From: Cohnella endophytica
GTDB taxonomy: Bacteria; Bacillota; Bacilli; Paenibacillales; Paenibacillaceae
Length of the DNA stretch: 64,000 nt
Direction: 5' to 3'
NCBI RefSeq assembly: GCF_003628305.1
Contig: NZ_RBZM01000002.1
Span: 620,001-684,000 of the forward strand
Shown here: positions 34,333-42,214 of the stretch, piece by piece
Position numbering within the stretch: position 1 is the stretch's first letter
Layout of the letters: each line of letters begins with the position of its first letter
Position numbers and translations under genes: made by a program
The notes under the pieces: generated by a model
Database searches by the model: none
Told to the model about the DNA's origin: nothing
What the model saw: only the letters and a program-made list of their open reading frames with translations

Positions 34333-35159
34333 AACTTATAGAACTCCTTCGCGTTATCGCCGTATAATCTGGCTCGCTCATGCTTACCCCACGTGTCGGG
34401 AAGCGCTTGCTCCAAAATGTCCACGACATCGTCATACCCGGCGGCAAGCAAGCAGACCGGCCAGTCGGTGCCGAACAGAACTCTCCGCGGGCCGAACGCC
34501 TCGAGAACGTGCCTAACATAGCGGGTAAAATGCTCCTTCTTCCACGTCCGATGATCGGCTTCGGTGACCATGCCGGATAATTTGCAGCAAATATTCGGAT
34601 GGCTTGCCGCCCTCTTCAACTGTTCCGCCCACGGTTCGAATAACCCTTCGGCGATTTTCGGCTTCGCGATATGGTCGATGACGCTCCTTAACCCCGGCAC
34701 CTGTTCCAACAGCAGGTTCAATGCGCCCAATTGATCGGCCTTTACGAGCAGATCGACCGGAACGTCCTCCTCCGCATATTCTCGAAGAGCTTCCACGAAA
34801 GCGGGTTCGAGAATACGGTTCGCATCGGGCATATCTTGTATCATAATTCGAAATCCAACGAATTTCGGATGTTGCCGGAACCGCTGAAAATGTCCGCGCT
34901 GACCGGGATCGAACAGGTCGAGCCAACCTACGACCCCGAGAATCGAGTCGGCCCCTTCGGCGAGCGTCAATAAATAATCCGTCTCTTCGATCGTGGGAGC
35001 GGCTTGCACAGTTATCGTCCCCGAGATGTCATTGTCCCGTAGGTGCTTCTCGAGATCCGCCGGCATAAAATCGCGATATAAGACTTGCAGCTCCGGCGTG
35101 ATCCAACCGTAATCGTCGCGGTCTAATTTCCAATAATGCTGATGGGCATCGATGCGCAT
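34329..35159 (-). CDS. COG3618 sugar lactonase (L-galactono/fucono/rhamnono-lactonase family)
   Basis: I chose the ATG at 35159 ('MRIDAHQHYW'), the usual family start; an ATG nine bases earlier is possible. Product 276 aa, a cytoplasmic amidohydrolase barrel with metal-binding His6 and His8, Lys193 and His163 regions, and Asp232 in 'FGTDWPVCLL'. COG3618 enzymes open lactones of L-fuconate, L-rhamnonate, L-galactonate or 4-sulfomuconate. In this operon it would open the L-galactono-lactone made by the dehydrogenase at 30.4 kb. It is the first gene of the coupled operon, divergent from the AraC gene at 35.3 kb. Confidence 0.88.
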   Translation of the reverse strand: MRIDAHQHYWKLDRDDYGWITPELQVLYRDFMPADLEKHLRDNDISGTITVQAAPTIEETDYLLTLAEGADSILGVVGWLDLFDPGQRGHFQRFRQHPKFVGFRIMIQDMPDANRILEPAFVEALREYAEEDVPVDLLVKADQLGALNLLLEQVPGLRSVIDHIAKPKIAEGLFEPWAEQLKRAASHPNICCKLSGMVTEADHRTWKKEHFTRYVRHVLEAFGPRRVLFGTDWPVCLLAAGYDDVVDILEQALPDTWGKHERARLYGDNAKEFYKL

Positions 35160-35297
35160 AGGCGACATTCACTCCCCGTTCTTGTTTATCTCTTTATTTT
35201 ACGCGCATAATCAGATGTGATAATCCCCTTACATTGCTTTTTTATGCCGAATTTTGATATTGTTAGATTCATAATACATTCAGAAGGAGAATCCCTG

Positions 35298-36158
35298 ATG
35301 AATCCGATCCGCAAACCCTTCCGGCTTGATCCGATATTCCCGTTCGATATCGTATTCAAAGATAGAAAGAACTCGAGAACCGAGTTGCCCGATCACTTGC
35401 ACGACCTTTACGAACTGGTCTACGTGTATGAAGGCAAAGGTACTTTTTTTATCGATAACGCGTTCTACGAGAAGGAAGAGGGAGACTTGTTCCTCATTCC
35501 CGGCAATACGATCCACCGTTCTTTCCCGGATGCCGACCGGCCGATCCTTTCGACGGCCGTATTTTTCGCGCCTGCGTTCGTAGAATCGAGCTCGCTCGAT
35601 GACGCCTACGTCCCGCTTAGATGCTTCGACATCGCGCGCAAGAAAAAACAGTACAAAATCGAACTGACGGAGGAATTCAAGCAACGGACTCGCGAAACGC
35701 TTGACGAGATTGCTGATGAGCTGCGGAACAAGGAACCCGGGTACCGGCATGCCGTTCGGTTGGGGTTGCAGCGCTTGCTTCTGACCTTAGGCCGTCTGCC
35801 CTTCACCCGGGAGGACGGCAGCATGGACAAGAGAATCGGTCCGCAATGGATCATGGACGCTTTGAGATCCATCGATAACGATCCGGGTCAATCCGGAGGA
35901 TTGGCCGAGCTTGCCGCGAAAGCTTGCGTAAGCGCGTCCCACTTCTCCCGCGTGTTCAAGCAGCTTACGGGAATGAACGTGACCGATTACGTCAACGCCA
36001 AAAGGCTCGTCCTGGCAAAAGAGCTGCTGCTCTCCACGGACGATAACGTTGAATCGATCGCGCTCGCTTGCGGGTTTCAAGGTCTTCCGCATTTCTATCT
36101 GACTTTCAAGAAGTTGACCGGAATGACGCCGAGAGCCTATCGGTTAATCGAGAGGTAG
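35298..36158 (+). CDS. AraC-family regulator, likely controlling the L-galactose operon
   Basis: ATG at 35298 with AGAAGGAGA upstream, giving 286 aa; the upstream extension to 35217 lacks a ribosome site. N-terminal cupin ('HLHDLYELVYVYEG', 'GDLFLIPGNTIH') and two C-terminal helix-turn-helix units ('LAAKACVSASHFSRVF', 'VESIALACGFQGLPHFYLTF'). The 138-base gap to the divergent lactonase gene should hold both promoters and the operator; I could not identify clear -35/-10 pairs there. Product regulation by a pathway sugar is inference from position. Confidence 0.9.
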   Translation: MNPIRKPFRLDPIFPFDIVFKDRKNSRTELPDHLHDLYELVYVYEGKGTFFIDNAFYEKEEGDLFLIPGNTIHRSFPDADRPILSTAVFFAPAFVESSSLDDAYVPLRCFDIARKKKQYKIELTEEFKQRTRETLDEIADELRNKEPGYRHAVRLGLQRLLLTLGRLPFTREDGSMDKRIGPQWIMDALRSIDNDPGQSGGLAELAAKACVSASHFSRVFKQLTGMNVTDYVNAKRLVLAKELLLSTDDNVESIALACGFQGLPHFYLTFKKLTGMTPRAYRLIER

Positions 36159-36171
36159 ACAAAACAAAGCA

Positions 36172-36216
36172 CGCGAATAGACCGGGCAGCCTCTATTCCT
36201 GCCCGGTCTATTCGCG
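36172..36216. terminator. Bidirectional terminator, AraC / FGE
   Basis: A perfect 17-base stem (CGCGAATAGACCGGGCA and its complement) with an 11-base loop between two converging genes. It separates the L-galactose locus from the sulfatase operon. Confidence 0.85.
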
Positions 36217-36238
36217 CAATCCATCGGTTCAAGCTCGC

Positions 36239-37258
36239 CTAACTCGACGATTCCCGTTCGGCCTTATCATCCTTCACGCAACGGAAACCGGTATTCCCGG
36301 ATGAGCTGTCCGGCGTGTTTTTGTTCCTCGCCGCGACTCGGTAACGATTGCAGTAAGATTGGTGGCATAAATACGAGCCTCCCCGCATCGACCTCATATC
36401 GCTTGCTCTTCGCCCCCGCGGATTAACCGCTTCGCCGGACGAATGATAATTCCGATCGAACCAATCCGCGCACCATTCCCATACGTTGCCGGCCATATTG
36501 TACAAGCCATATCCGTTAGGCAAGTAAGATCGGACCGGAGCGGTTCCCTCGTAACCGTCGCTGGCATGATTAACTTCCGGAAACTTCCCTTGCCAGATGT
36601 TGCAGCGGTGTTCGCCGCCAGGCTTAAGCATGTCTCCCCAAGGATATCGTTTCTGGATCAGCCCTCCGCGGGCGGCGAACTCCCATTCGGCCTCCGTCGG
36701 CAGACGTTTGCCCGCCCAACGGCAATAAGCGGAGGCATCGTTCCAAGTGACGTGAACGACCGGGTGGTCATCGCGATCCCCGACATCGGATTGCAGACCT
36801 TCGGGATGCGACCAATCCGCGCCCGGCACGGCCCACCACCATGGCGTATGCGAGACGACGCGATGTCCTCGTTCTCGCGATTGCGGCGTCACGAACGAAT
36901 GAAAGACATAGGACCAGCCGTATGATTCGGCTTCGGTTTTATACCCCGAAGCCGCCACGAACTTAGCGAATTGGGCGTTCGTAACCGCCGTTTCATCCAT
37001 ATAGAAGGAAGATACCGATACGTGTCTTACCGGCCCCTCTCCATCCTCGGGAAATCCCTCCCGATCGGAAGTGCCCATCAAGAAAGTACCGCCCGCAATG
37101 TGAACCATTCCTTCATTATTATTTATGGATGAGTCCCTATTCGGACGCGCCGGATTTATCCGGACGGCTTCGGATTCTGCTGACTGCGTAACCCGTAGCG
37201 AATCGACCGTATCCCTTCTGGCCGAGCAGCAGGATGGAATCTCGATTTTCGTTCGCAT
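36239..37258 (-). CDS. Formylglycine-generating enzyme (SUMF1-type), sulfatase maturase
   Basis: ATG at 37258 with GAGGGGG six bases upstream; 339 aa, no signal peptide. The FGE-sulfatase domain starts at about 51 ('MVHIAGGTFLMGT') and contains 'RLPTEAEWEFAARGG', 'NMAGNVWEWCADW' and 'MRGGSYLCHQSYCNRYRVAAR'-like sequence split around Cys298 and Cys303. These two cysteines bind copper in true FGEs and distinguish them from EgtB or PvdO relatives. The ending 'NTPDSSSGNTGFRC' also follows human SUMF1. It converts the active-site cysteine of a sulfatase to formylglycine, here almost certainly the sulfatase at 38.5 kb in the same operon. The N-terminal tail contains 'CCSARR', which itself resembles the substrate motif. 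Confidence 0.93.
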   Translation of the reverse strand: MRTKIEIPSCCSARRDTVDSLRVTQSAESEAVRINPARPNRDSSINNNEGMVHIAGGTFLMGTSDREGFPEDGEGPVRHVSVSSFYMDETAVTNAQFAKFVAASGYKTEAESYGWSYVFHSFVTPQSRERGHRVVSHTPWWWAVPGADWSHPEGLQSDVGDRDDHPVVHVTWNDASAYCRWAGKRLPTEAEWEFAARGGLIQKRYPWGDMLKPGGEHRCNIWQGKFPEVNHASDGYEGTAPVRSYLPNGYGLYNMAGNVWEWCADWFDRNYHSSGEAVNPRGRRASDMRSMRGGSYLCHQSYCNRYRVAARNKNTPDSSSGNTGFRCVKDDKAERESSS

Positions 37259-37273
37259 GTCGCGCCCCCTCAT

Positions 37274-37807
37274 TTAGAATAAAACGATTCCGGCGAACCC
37301 AGAAGCGACGATAACGACGATAGGATGAAGTTTATATTTAAGAATGGCATAAAGACAACCCGTACAAATTAGCATCGTCATAAGCGTCGACCATGTAAAT
37401 AATGTTTCGGAATGCGATAAGAAGCCGAAATGCAGCGCCGCGTATAGGATCAGACCCGTAACGATCGGTCGAAGTCCGTAGAAGGAAGCTTTCACCTGCT
37501 TGCTGCGGTGATAACGCATGCAGAAGGCAACAATGACAATAACGAGAATCAAGGATGGCAATACCATGCCTAGGGTCGCCGCGATCGCTCCGGGAAAACC
37601 GGCCAGATTAAAACCGATTAACGTCGCGCTATTGGTAGCGATCGGCCCCGGGGACATCCCCGCCAGCGAAACGATCTTCTGGAAGGCATGCGCGTCGATC
37701 CAGCCCAGGCGGTTCATTTCGCGTTCGATCATCGGAATGACGGCGTAGCCGCCTCCGAACGAGATGAACCCGATTTTTAAGAATACGATAAACAACTGGC
37801 CCAGCAT
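37274..37807 (-). CDS. Short CHR-family (chromate transporter) protein, second half
   Basis: 177 aa, ATG at 37807 with a G-rich ribosome site; about five membrane helices. The CHR signature 'FGGGYAVIPMIERE' lies at 17-30, followed by 'SPGPIATNSATLIGF'. Short CHR proteins work as pairs, and its partner is directly upstream, 15 bases away. Named for chromate efflux, which is thought to exploit similarity to sulfate. In a sulfatase operon, sulfate or another oxyanion is a more sensible cargo, but this is inference. Confidence 0.88.
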   Translation of the reverse strand: MLGQLFIVFLKIGFISFGGGYAVIPMIEREMNRLGWIDAHAFQKIVSLAGMSPGPIATNSATLIGFNLAGFPGAIAATLGMVLPSLILVIVIVAFCMRYHRSKQVKASFYGLRPIVTGLILYAALHFGFLSHSETLFTWSTLMTMLICTGCLYAILKYKLHPIVVIVASGFAGIVLF

Positions 37808-37822
37808 CTCAACCCCCCCGTT

Positions 37823-38458
37823 CTAGATGTAATATTCCGGAAACAACTGCTGATCGGAAGGCCTGGACGTCTCCGGCTCCGTCCGAACCTTCATCCCCAA
37901 CAGTTCTTTTCCGTTCACTAGAAGGATGCCGGCCACGATCCCGCTTGCGATAATAAAGAGCGGATGGATCGATGTGAAGAGCATTACGGCAAGGGCAGCC
38001 GCGACGATTACCGTCGTCGAGACGTCGATGAGCGACGTTTTGACCATTTTGAAGGCAGCTAACAGAATCAAAGCGATGATCGCTCCATGAATACCTTTGA
38101 GAGCTGCGATTATTTTAGGATTGTTATCGAAATTGAGATAGAACACGCTTAACAGATAGACGATCGCGAACGTCGGCAGCGTAATGCCGAGAACGGCCAT
38201 GCATGCCCCCGCAATACCGGATTTACGGTAACCGATGAACACCGCCGAATTGACGCCTACCCCGCCGGGAGCAGTGCCCGCCACCGACACCAGATCGGCG
38301 ATCTCCTCCTGCTCCAGCCATCCCCGCTTTTGAACGACTTCCCTCTCGATAACGGGAATCATCGCGTAGCCTCCGCCGAAACTCGACGGGCCGATTCGGA
38401 AAAACACCCAAAATATTTGCGCGAGTTCGGAAAATTTTGCTCTAAGCTGCTTAATCAC
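37823..38458 (-). CDS. Short CHR-family (chromate transporter) protein, first half
   Basis: GTG at 38458 with AAGGTGAT upstream; 211 aa. An upstream ATG reading to 38509 has no ribosome site. The CHR signature 'FGGGYAMIPVIERE' is at 27-40, then 'APGGVGVNSAVFIGY', and about five to six membrane helices. Forms the pair with the gene at 37.3 kb. It sits between the sulfatase gene (84 bases) and its partner, inside the importer-glycosidase-sulfatase operon. Confidence 0.88.
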   Translation of the reverse strand: MIKQLRAKFSELAQIFWVFFRIGPSSFGGGYAMIPVIEREVVQKRGWLEQEEIADLVSVAGTAPGGVGVNSAVFIGYRKSGIAGACMAVLGITLPTFAIVYLLSVFYLNFDNNPKIIAALKGIHGAIIALILLAAFKMVKTSLIDVSTTVIVAAALAVMLFTSIHPLFIIASGIVAGILLVNGKELLGMKVRTEPETSRPSDQQLFPEYYI

Positions 38459-38542
38459 GAGATGATCACCTTCCTCTTGCCGTCGTGAACCGCAACGAAG
38501 CAACCGCAAGGGCGGTCGCTCGTCTTGTTCGTTTAATTCGGT

Positions 38543-40042
38543 TTAATCCCCTAGTCCCAATCTTTCGAATTGCTCGGGCGGCGCTTTAAGCGCGATTAAC
38601 GTTTCTTTCAAAGCTTGTCGCAGCTTCTTAGCCTGTTCCGGCTGCCGGTCGATCAAATTAAGACGTTCGCTTGGATCGACGTTCTTATCGCTTAACCATG
38701 TCGGAGTCGGCCATGAGGCGCAATCGTTAACCGCTCTTGTCCCGTCTTGGTAGGGTCCAAGATCGTAAGGGATGAATTTGGCCAAACACGCGCCGTGCCA
38801 ATACAACGGCTGGTTGTCCGCATTAGGAGATTGATGGAGCGCCCAGCGTCCGTCCGTGACGGTGACGCTCTTGCCGAACATGCCGCTGATCGCGTAATCC
38901 CGTAAAGGCGCACGCTCGTCCTCGAATACGGGAGTCAGATCGAGCCCGTGCCGATCGGGAGGGCAAGTCTTGCCCGTTGCCCTTAATACGGTCGGGTATA
39001 TATCGACGAGCTGAGCTAATTGATCTCTTCTCGTACCATGTCCCGCGTATGGGTAAGCTACAATGAAGGGAATGTGGGAAACGGCGTCGTATTGATGCGT
39101 CTGCAGCTTCCCCGTACGGCCAAGATCGCCGTTATACGTGCCGTGATCGGTCGTAAATATAAACATCGTATTGCTCCATAGATCGAGCTCGTCCATCTTA
39201 TCGAGTAGCTTGCCCAGCCACTTGTCCACTAGAACTACGTTAGCCGCGTAACAGGCTTGCACATGGTTTTTCTGCTCCTCGGTCATGTGCTTGTGCCATT
39301 CATCGTAAGGAGCTTGCGGGATAAACCGCTCGACGTCGTAACCTCTCGGATCGAACATCTTGACGTATTCCTCCGGCGGATCCCACGGCTCATGCGGATC
39401 GAAGCAATCCAAGTGCAGATAGAAGTCCTTATGCGTATGGTTCGCTTCCAGCCACTCCGAGGCTTTCGTGAACATCTGGGCGCAGAAATAATCTTCCTCG
39501 GTCTTGCGCGTGAGATGTACGTTACGGAAATGTCTTTCCAATTTCGTTTGCCGCTCGGAATCGGGACAAGGAAAATCGACGGGGTCCGTCCTCCATGCAT
39601 CTGCTTCATGCCCGCGAATAAACTCGAAGCCGGTATACCCCATATGATAGTTACCCGCACCTTGCTCCCACATGTGAAAATGATCCGTGATGAAGTAGCT
39701 GACGGGATTCCCGTTGTTCAATTGTTCGGAAAGGGACTGGTTAGGCGGACCCGAGATTTGCCTAGGCAAATCCAGGTCCTCTTCTTCGAGCGGGCCCCAC
39801 CCTCGTTCTAGAAACTCGTAACGCCCCGTATAAATGTCTCTTCGCGCCGGCATGCATGGCGTCGAACCGCAATAAGCGTTGTCGAATACGATCCCCTTCT
39901 TCGCTAGGCGATCCATGTTCGGCGTAGGAACGACCCATTCTTGCTGCTCCGCGCTCGACACCTGATTCAGAGGGCGTCCTTGATGATAAGGACCGCAGTG
40001 ATCCCTCCTTAACGTGTCGCATACGATAACGATACTGTTCAT
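38543..40042 (-). CDS. Cytoplasmic type I sulfatase (formylglycine-dependent)
   Basis: ATG at 40042 with GGAGGCGA upstream; 499 aa. The alkaline-phosphatase-like fold has its metal site at the start ('VCDTLRRDHCG') and the maturation motif 'CMPARRDIYTGR', with Cys63 the residue to become formylglycine (C-x-P-x-R form). 'FTTDHGTYNGDLG' supplies later metal ligands. There is no signal peptide, unlike most polysaccharide sulfatases, so it desulfates sugars after import. The operon holds the matching FGE. Substrate is unknown; sulfated L-galactose, L-fucose or galactose would fit its neighbours. Confidence 0.92.
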   Translation of the reverse strand: MNSIVIVCDTLRRDHCGPYHQGRPLNQVSSAEQQEWVVPTPNMDRLAKKGIVFDNAYCGSTPCMPARRDIYTGRYEFLERGWGPLEEEDLDLPRQISGPPNQSLSEQLNNGNPVSYFITDHFHMWEQGAGNYHMGYTGFEFIRGHEADAWRTDPVDFPCPDSERQTKLERHFRNVHLTRKTEEDYFCAQMFTKASEWLEANHTHKDFYLHLDCFDPHEPWDPPEEYVKMFDPRGYDVERFIPQAPYDEWHKHMTEEQKNHVQACYAANVVLVDKWLGKLLDKMDELDLWSNTMFIFTTDHGTYNGDLGRTGKLQTHQYDAVSHIPFIVAYPYAGHGTRRDQLAQLVDIYPTVLRATGKTCPPDRHGLDLTPVFEDERAPLRDYAISGMFGKSVTVTDGRWALHQSPNADNQPLYWHGACLAKFIPYDLGPYQDGTRAVNDCASWPTPTWLSDKNVDPSERLNLIDRQPEQAKKLRQALKETLIALKAPPEQFERLGLGD

Positions 40043-40072
40043 GAAACAATCGCCTCCGTCTTCTAATCTGGA

Positions 40073-42106
40073 TTACGCTTCGCTTAATTCTATCATTGCG
40101 TGAATATGGACTTTGGGAACCGTAAAGCGAATCCCTTTCTCCGTCGCTTCCGTAACCAACCGCTTGTTATCCGGGTGCAGCGTAACCGACCGAATACGCT
40201 TATCGTTTATGCTTACCTTGATGTCGTGCACCGGCGTAATGCATTCGATTGGATCGTAGAACGAGCTGCTCTTCTCGCCCGCATGAATGTTCTGGAAATT
40301 AATCAAATGCAGGATCTTCTTGCTGTCCTTCTCCATCAGATTCGCTTCGACATGTACGGGAGCGGTTACTTCGAAATATTTATTCGTATCGTATTTATCC
40401 AACAAATTCGTTATGATACGTCTTACCCAGAAGTGGTTGCTATTCCAATAGGTACGGAATACCGGAGCTGCCACGTATAGGGCAGTGCCCTTTCCATAAC
40501 GGTTCACGCTGATTCCCGGGAAGTCGCTAATCGTTCCCGCCGGCGGCATCGGATGTCGGAATGCGCGATTAACGTCCGGCACGGTTAGCGGCCATTGGAT
40601 CAGGCTTAACGTTTCGGCCGTCGTCGGAATCGTCTTGATGAACTCCCCTTCCACGAGCTGAGGAATTCTCGCGACGCCCTTCCATAGTTCTTCGTTTTCC
40701 GTGAAATAGGCGAAAGGATACGGCGTGCGCTCCAAATAATGCAAGCCCAGAGCCTCGGCAAGTCCGAAATCCTTCGCTTCCTTGGAATAAGTTGCGGCTC
40801 CTTCGGCTAAAAGCAATCCGCCGTCGCGAACGAACGCATCCAAACGATCGATCGATTCTTGAGTTAACTTTACGTTCTCGGGAAGAACAACCGCGCGATA
40901 ACCCGTCAAATCCGGGAAATCGTCGTTATAATAGATGTCGAATTGATGATGCCCTTCGATCAGCATTTTCGCCGAACCGAATGTCGCCGAGTCGTCCTTG
41001 TCGTGATACCAATTGCTTGTATTGTCGGCGATGACGGCGATACCGCGAACGCTCTTCGCTCCGATGCAATACGCTTCTCTTTCTTTCACGAAGGAAAACG
41101 CTTCGCCTATGATATCGTATACTCCGCTCTGCAGCGATCCGTCCGGCATGACCTGGTCGCCGATATTAATGATTCCGCCGTTTGCCATAATGCAGGCGAA
41201 CTCGAACTTCAATTGTTCGGCCGTCTTGCAAGACATAAGGCCCCATCCTTCCGTGAAACGGACGGTCATGATCTGCACGGGAACATCCAACGTCCGAATG
41301 TGACGGGCGCGGATGGAGTGTCCCAAGAACGAACCGGTGGCCGACGGCTGCGACTCCCATAAACCGTAATCGCTGGTCTCGTTAACCGAGGCCGGTTCTC
41401 CCATGCGCCAAGCTCCGTTGCAATTGACGAGCACCTCCGGACGGATTTTCTTGATCGCGTCGTGGATTTCCTTCATGCACCGGGCGGCGGAATCGATACC
41501 GAAGCCGATGACGAGCTCGCGATTCGTCCGCAGAAGCTCCGGCGTCAATTCTTGACCGTGCTCCTCGAGAAATTTTTTCTTGCAGTAAGTACAAAAACAA
41601 AAGTGATTATGGAGATAAGGAATATCGAAGAGATATCCGTCCATCTCGTATTTTTCGGTAATTTCCTTCACCTGAGGGATGACAAGCTCTTCGCGGTAAG
41701 GGCTGTTAATGCATGGCAATTCCCACACGGTGCCTTCGCTTCCCCGTACTTTGCCGTGCTCATCGACCTGATACCAATCCGGATTGTGAAGCACGGCATG
41801 CGCGTCCGTCCCGAGCGAATAATACGCGATTACCCTGATATCGTGCTTCTTCGCTTCCGCCAGAACTTCCCCGAAGAAATCTTCCTTCAGTCCGCTGTGC
41901 TTATGTCCTACCGAATTATCATAGAACGCGTTGCCGAAGTGGCATTTCGTAAATACTCCGATCACGTTCGCTTTCGCTTTGACGAAATGCGAGACGAACT
42001 CACGAGCGTTAAAGTTGTTGATTGCGTCGCGCGGAAACTCCGGCATATGAAAATCTATATGAACCTGTCTGATATTCTCGCGAAACCAGTTATTATTCGT
42101 AGTCAT
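40073..42106 (-). CDS. GHL6-type glycoside hydrolase with GH42-like trimerisation domain (possible GH151 alpha-L-fucosidase)
   Basis: ATG at 42106 with AAGGAGC upstream; 677 aa, no signal peptide. The N-terminal barrel (about 1-360) has 'GYLFDIPYL' with Asp161 as a nucleophile candidate and a cysteine cluster (Cys170, Cys172, Cys175) seen in GHL6 proteins. A flavodoxin-like domain of the beta-galactosidase trimerisation type follows (about 365-560), then a C-terminal beta-domain. From memory this layout is that of GH151, a family with alpha-L-fucosidases from Paenibacillus, but I cannot confirm the family. It lies between the binding protein and the sulfatase and must act on imported oligosaccharides. 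Confidence 0.75.
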   Translation of the reverse strand: MTTNNNWFRENIRQVHIDFHMPEFPRDAINNFNAREFVSHFVKAKANVIGVFTKCHFGNAFYDNSVGHKHSGLKEDFFGEVLAEAKKHDIRVIAYYSLGTDAHAVLHNPDWYQVDEHGKVRGSEGTVWELPCINSPYREELVIPQVKEITEKYEMDGYLFDIPYLHNHFCFCTYCKKKFLEEHGQELTPELLRTNRELVIGFGIDSAARCMKEIHDAIKKIRPEVLVNCNGAWRMGEPASVNETSDYGLWESQPSATGSFLGHSIRARHIRTLDVPVQIMTVRFTEGWGLMSCKTAEQLKFEFACIMANGGIINIGDQVMPDGSLQSGVYDIIGEAFSFVKEREAYCIGAKSVRGIAVIADNTSNWYHDKDDSATFGSAKMLIEGHHQFDIYYNDDFPDLTGYRAVVLPENVKLTQESIDRLDAFVRDGGLLLAEGAATYSKEAKDFGLAEALGLHYLERTPYPFAYFTENEELWKGVARIPQLVEGEFIKTIPTTAETLSLIQWPLTVPDVNRAFRHPMPPAGTISDFPGISVNRYGKGTALYVAAPVFRTYWNSNHFWVRRIITNLLDKYDTNKYFEVTAPVHVEANLMEKDSKKILHLINFQNIHAGEKSSSFYDPIECITPVHDIKVSINDKRIRSVTLHPDNKRLVTEATEKGIRFTVPKVHIHAMIELSEA

Positions 42107-42135
42107 GATAAGCTCCTTCTCATGGGGGTCCGATA

Positions 42136-42177
42136 TAGGGAAGGAGGAACAGCCCTGAAGGACGCTCCTCCCTCCTA
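42136..42177 (-). terminator. Intercistronic stem-loop after the binding-protein gene
   Basis: TAGGGAAGGAGGA and TCCTCCCTCCTA pair with one bulge. Position after a binding-protein gene suggests a partial terminator or message stabiliser. Confidence 0.5.
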
Positions 42178-42214
42178 TGATCTTCTCGTTGTCCGTTAGT
42201 CCGTTAACCTATCC

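Noticed and set aside
29337-35159. L-fucose or L-rhamnose pathway
   Set aside because: Neither an L-fuconate nor an L-rhamnonate dehydratase is present; UxaA and UxaB act on 6-hydroxy acids, and the LgoD-like enzyme fits L-galactonate. Side activity on L-fucose is not excluded.
35160-35297. Promoters and operator of the L-galactose operon
   Set aside because: Several TA-rich hexamers exist but none has a partner at proper spacing; the region must contain them, but I cannot place them.
36239-37258. EgtB/PvdO-type relative and not an FGE
   Set aside because: Both catalytic cysteines (298 and 303) in the SUMF1 pattern are present and a matching sulfatase is in the operon.
37274-38458. Chromate resistance module
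   Set aside because: There is no ChrB-type regulator, and the genes sit inside a sugar-sulfatase operon. The FMN reductase at 57.3 kb is 19 kb away and not linked.
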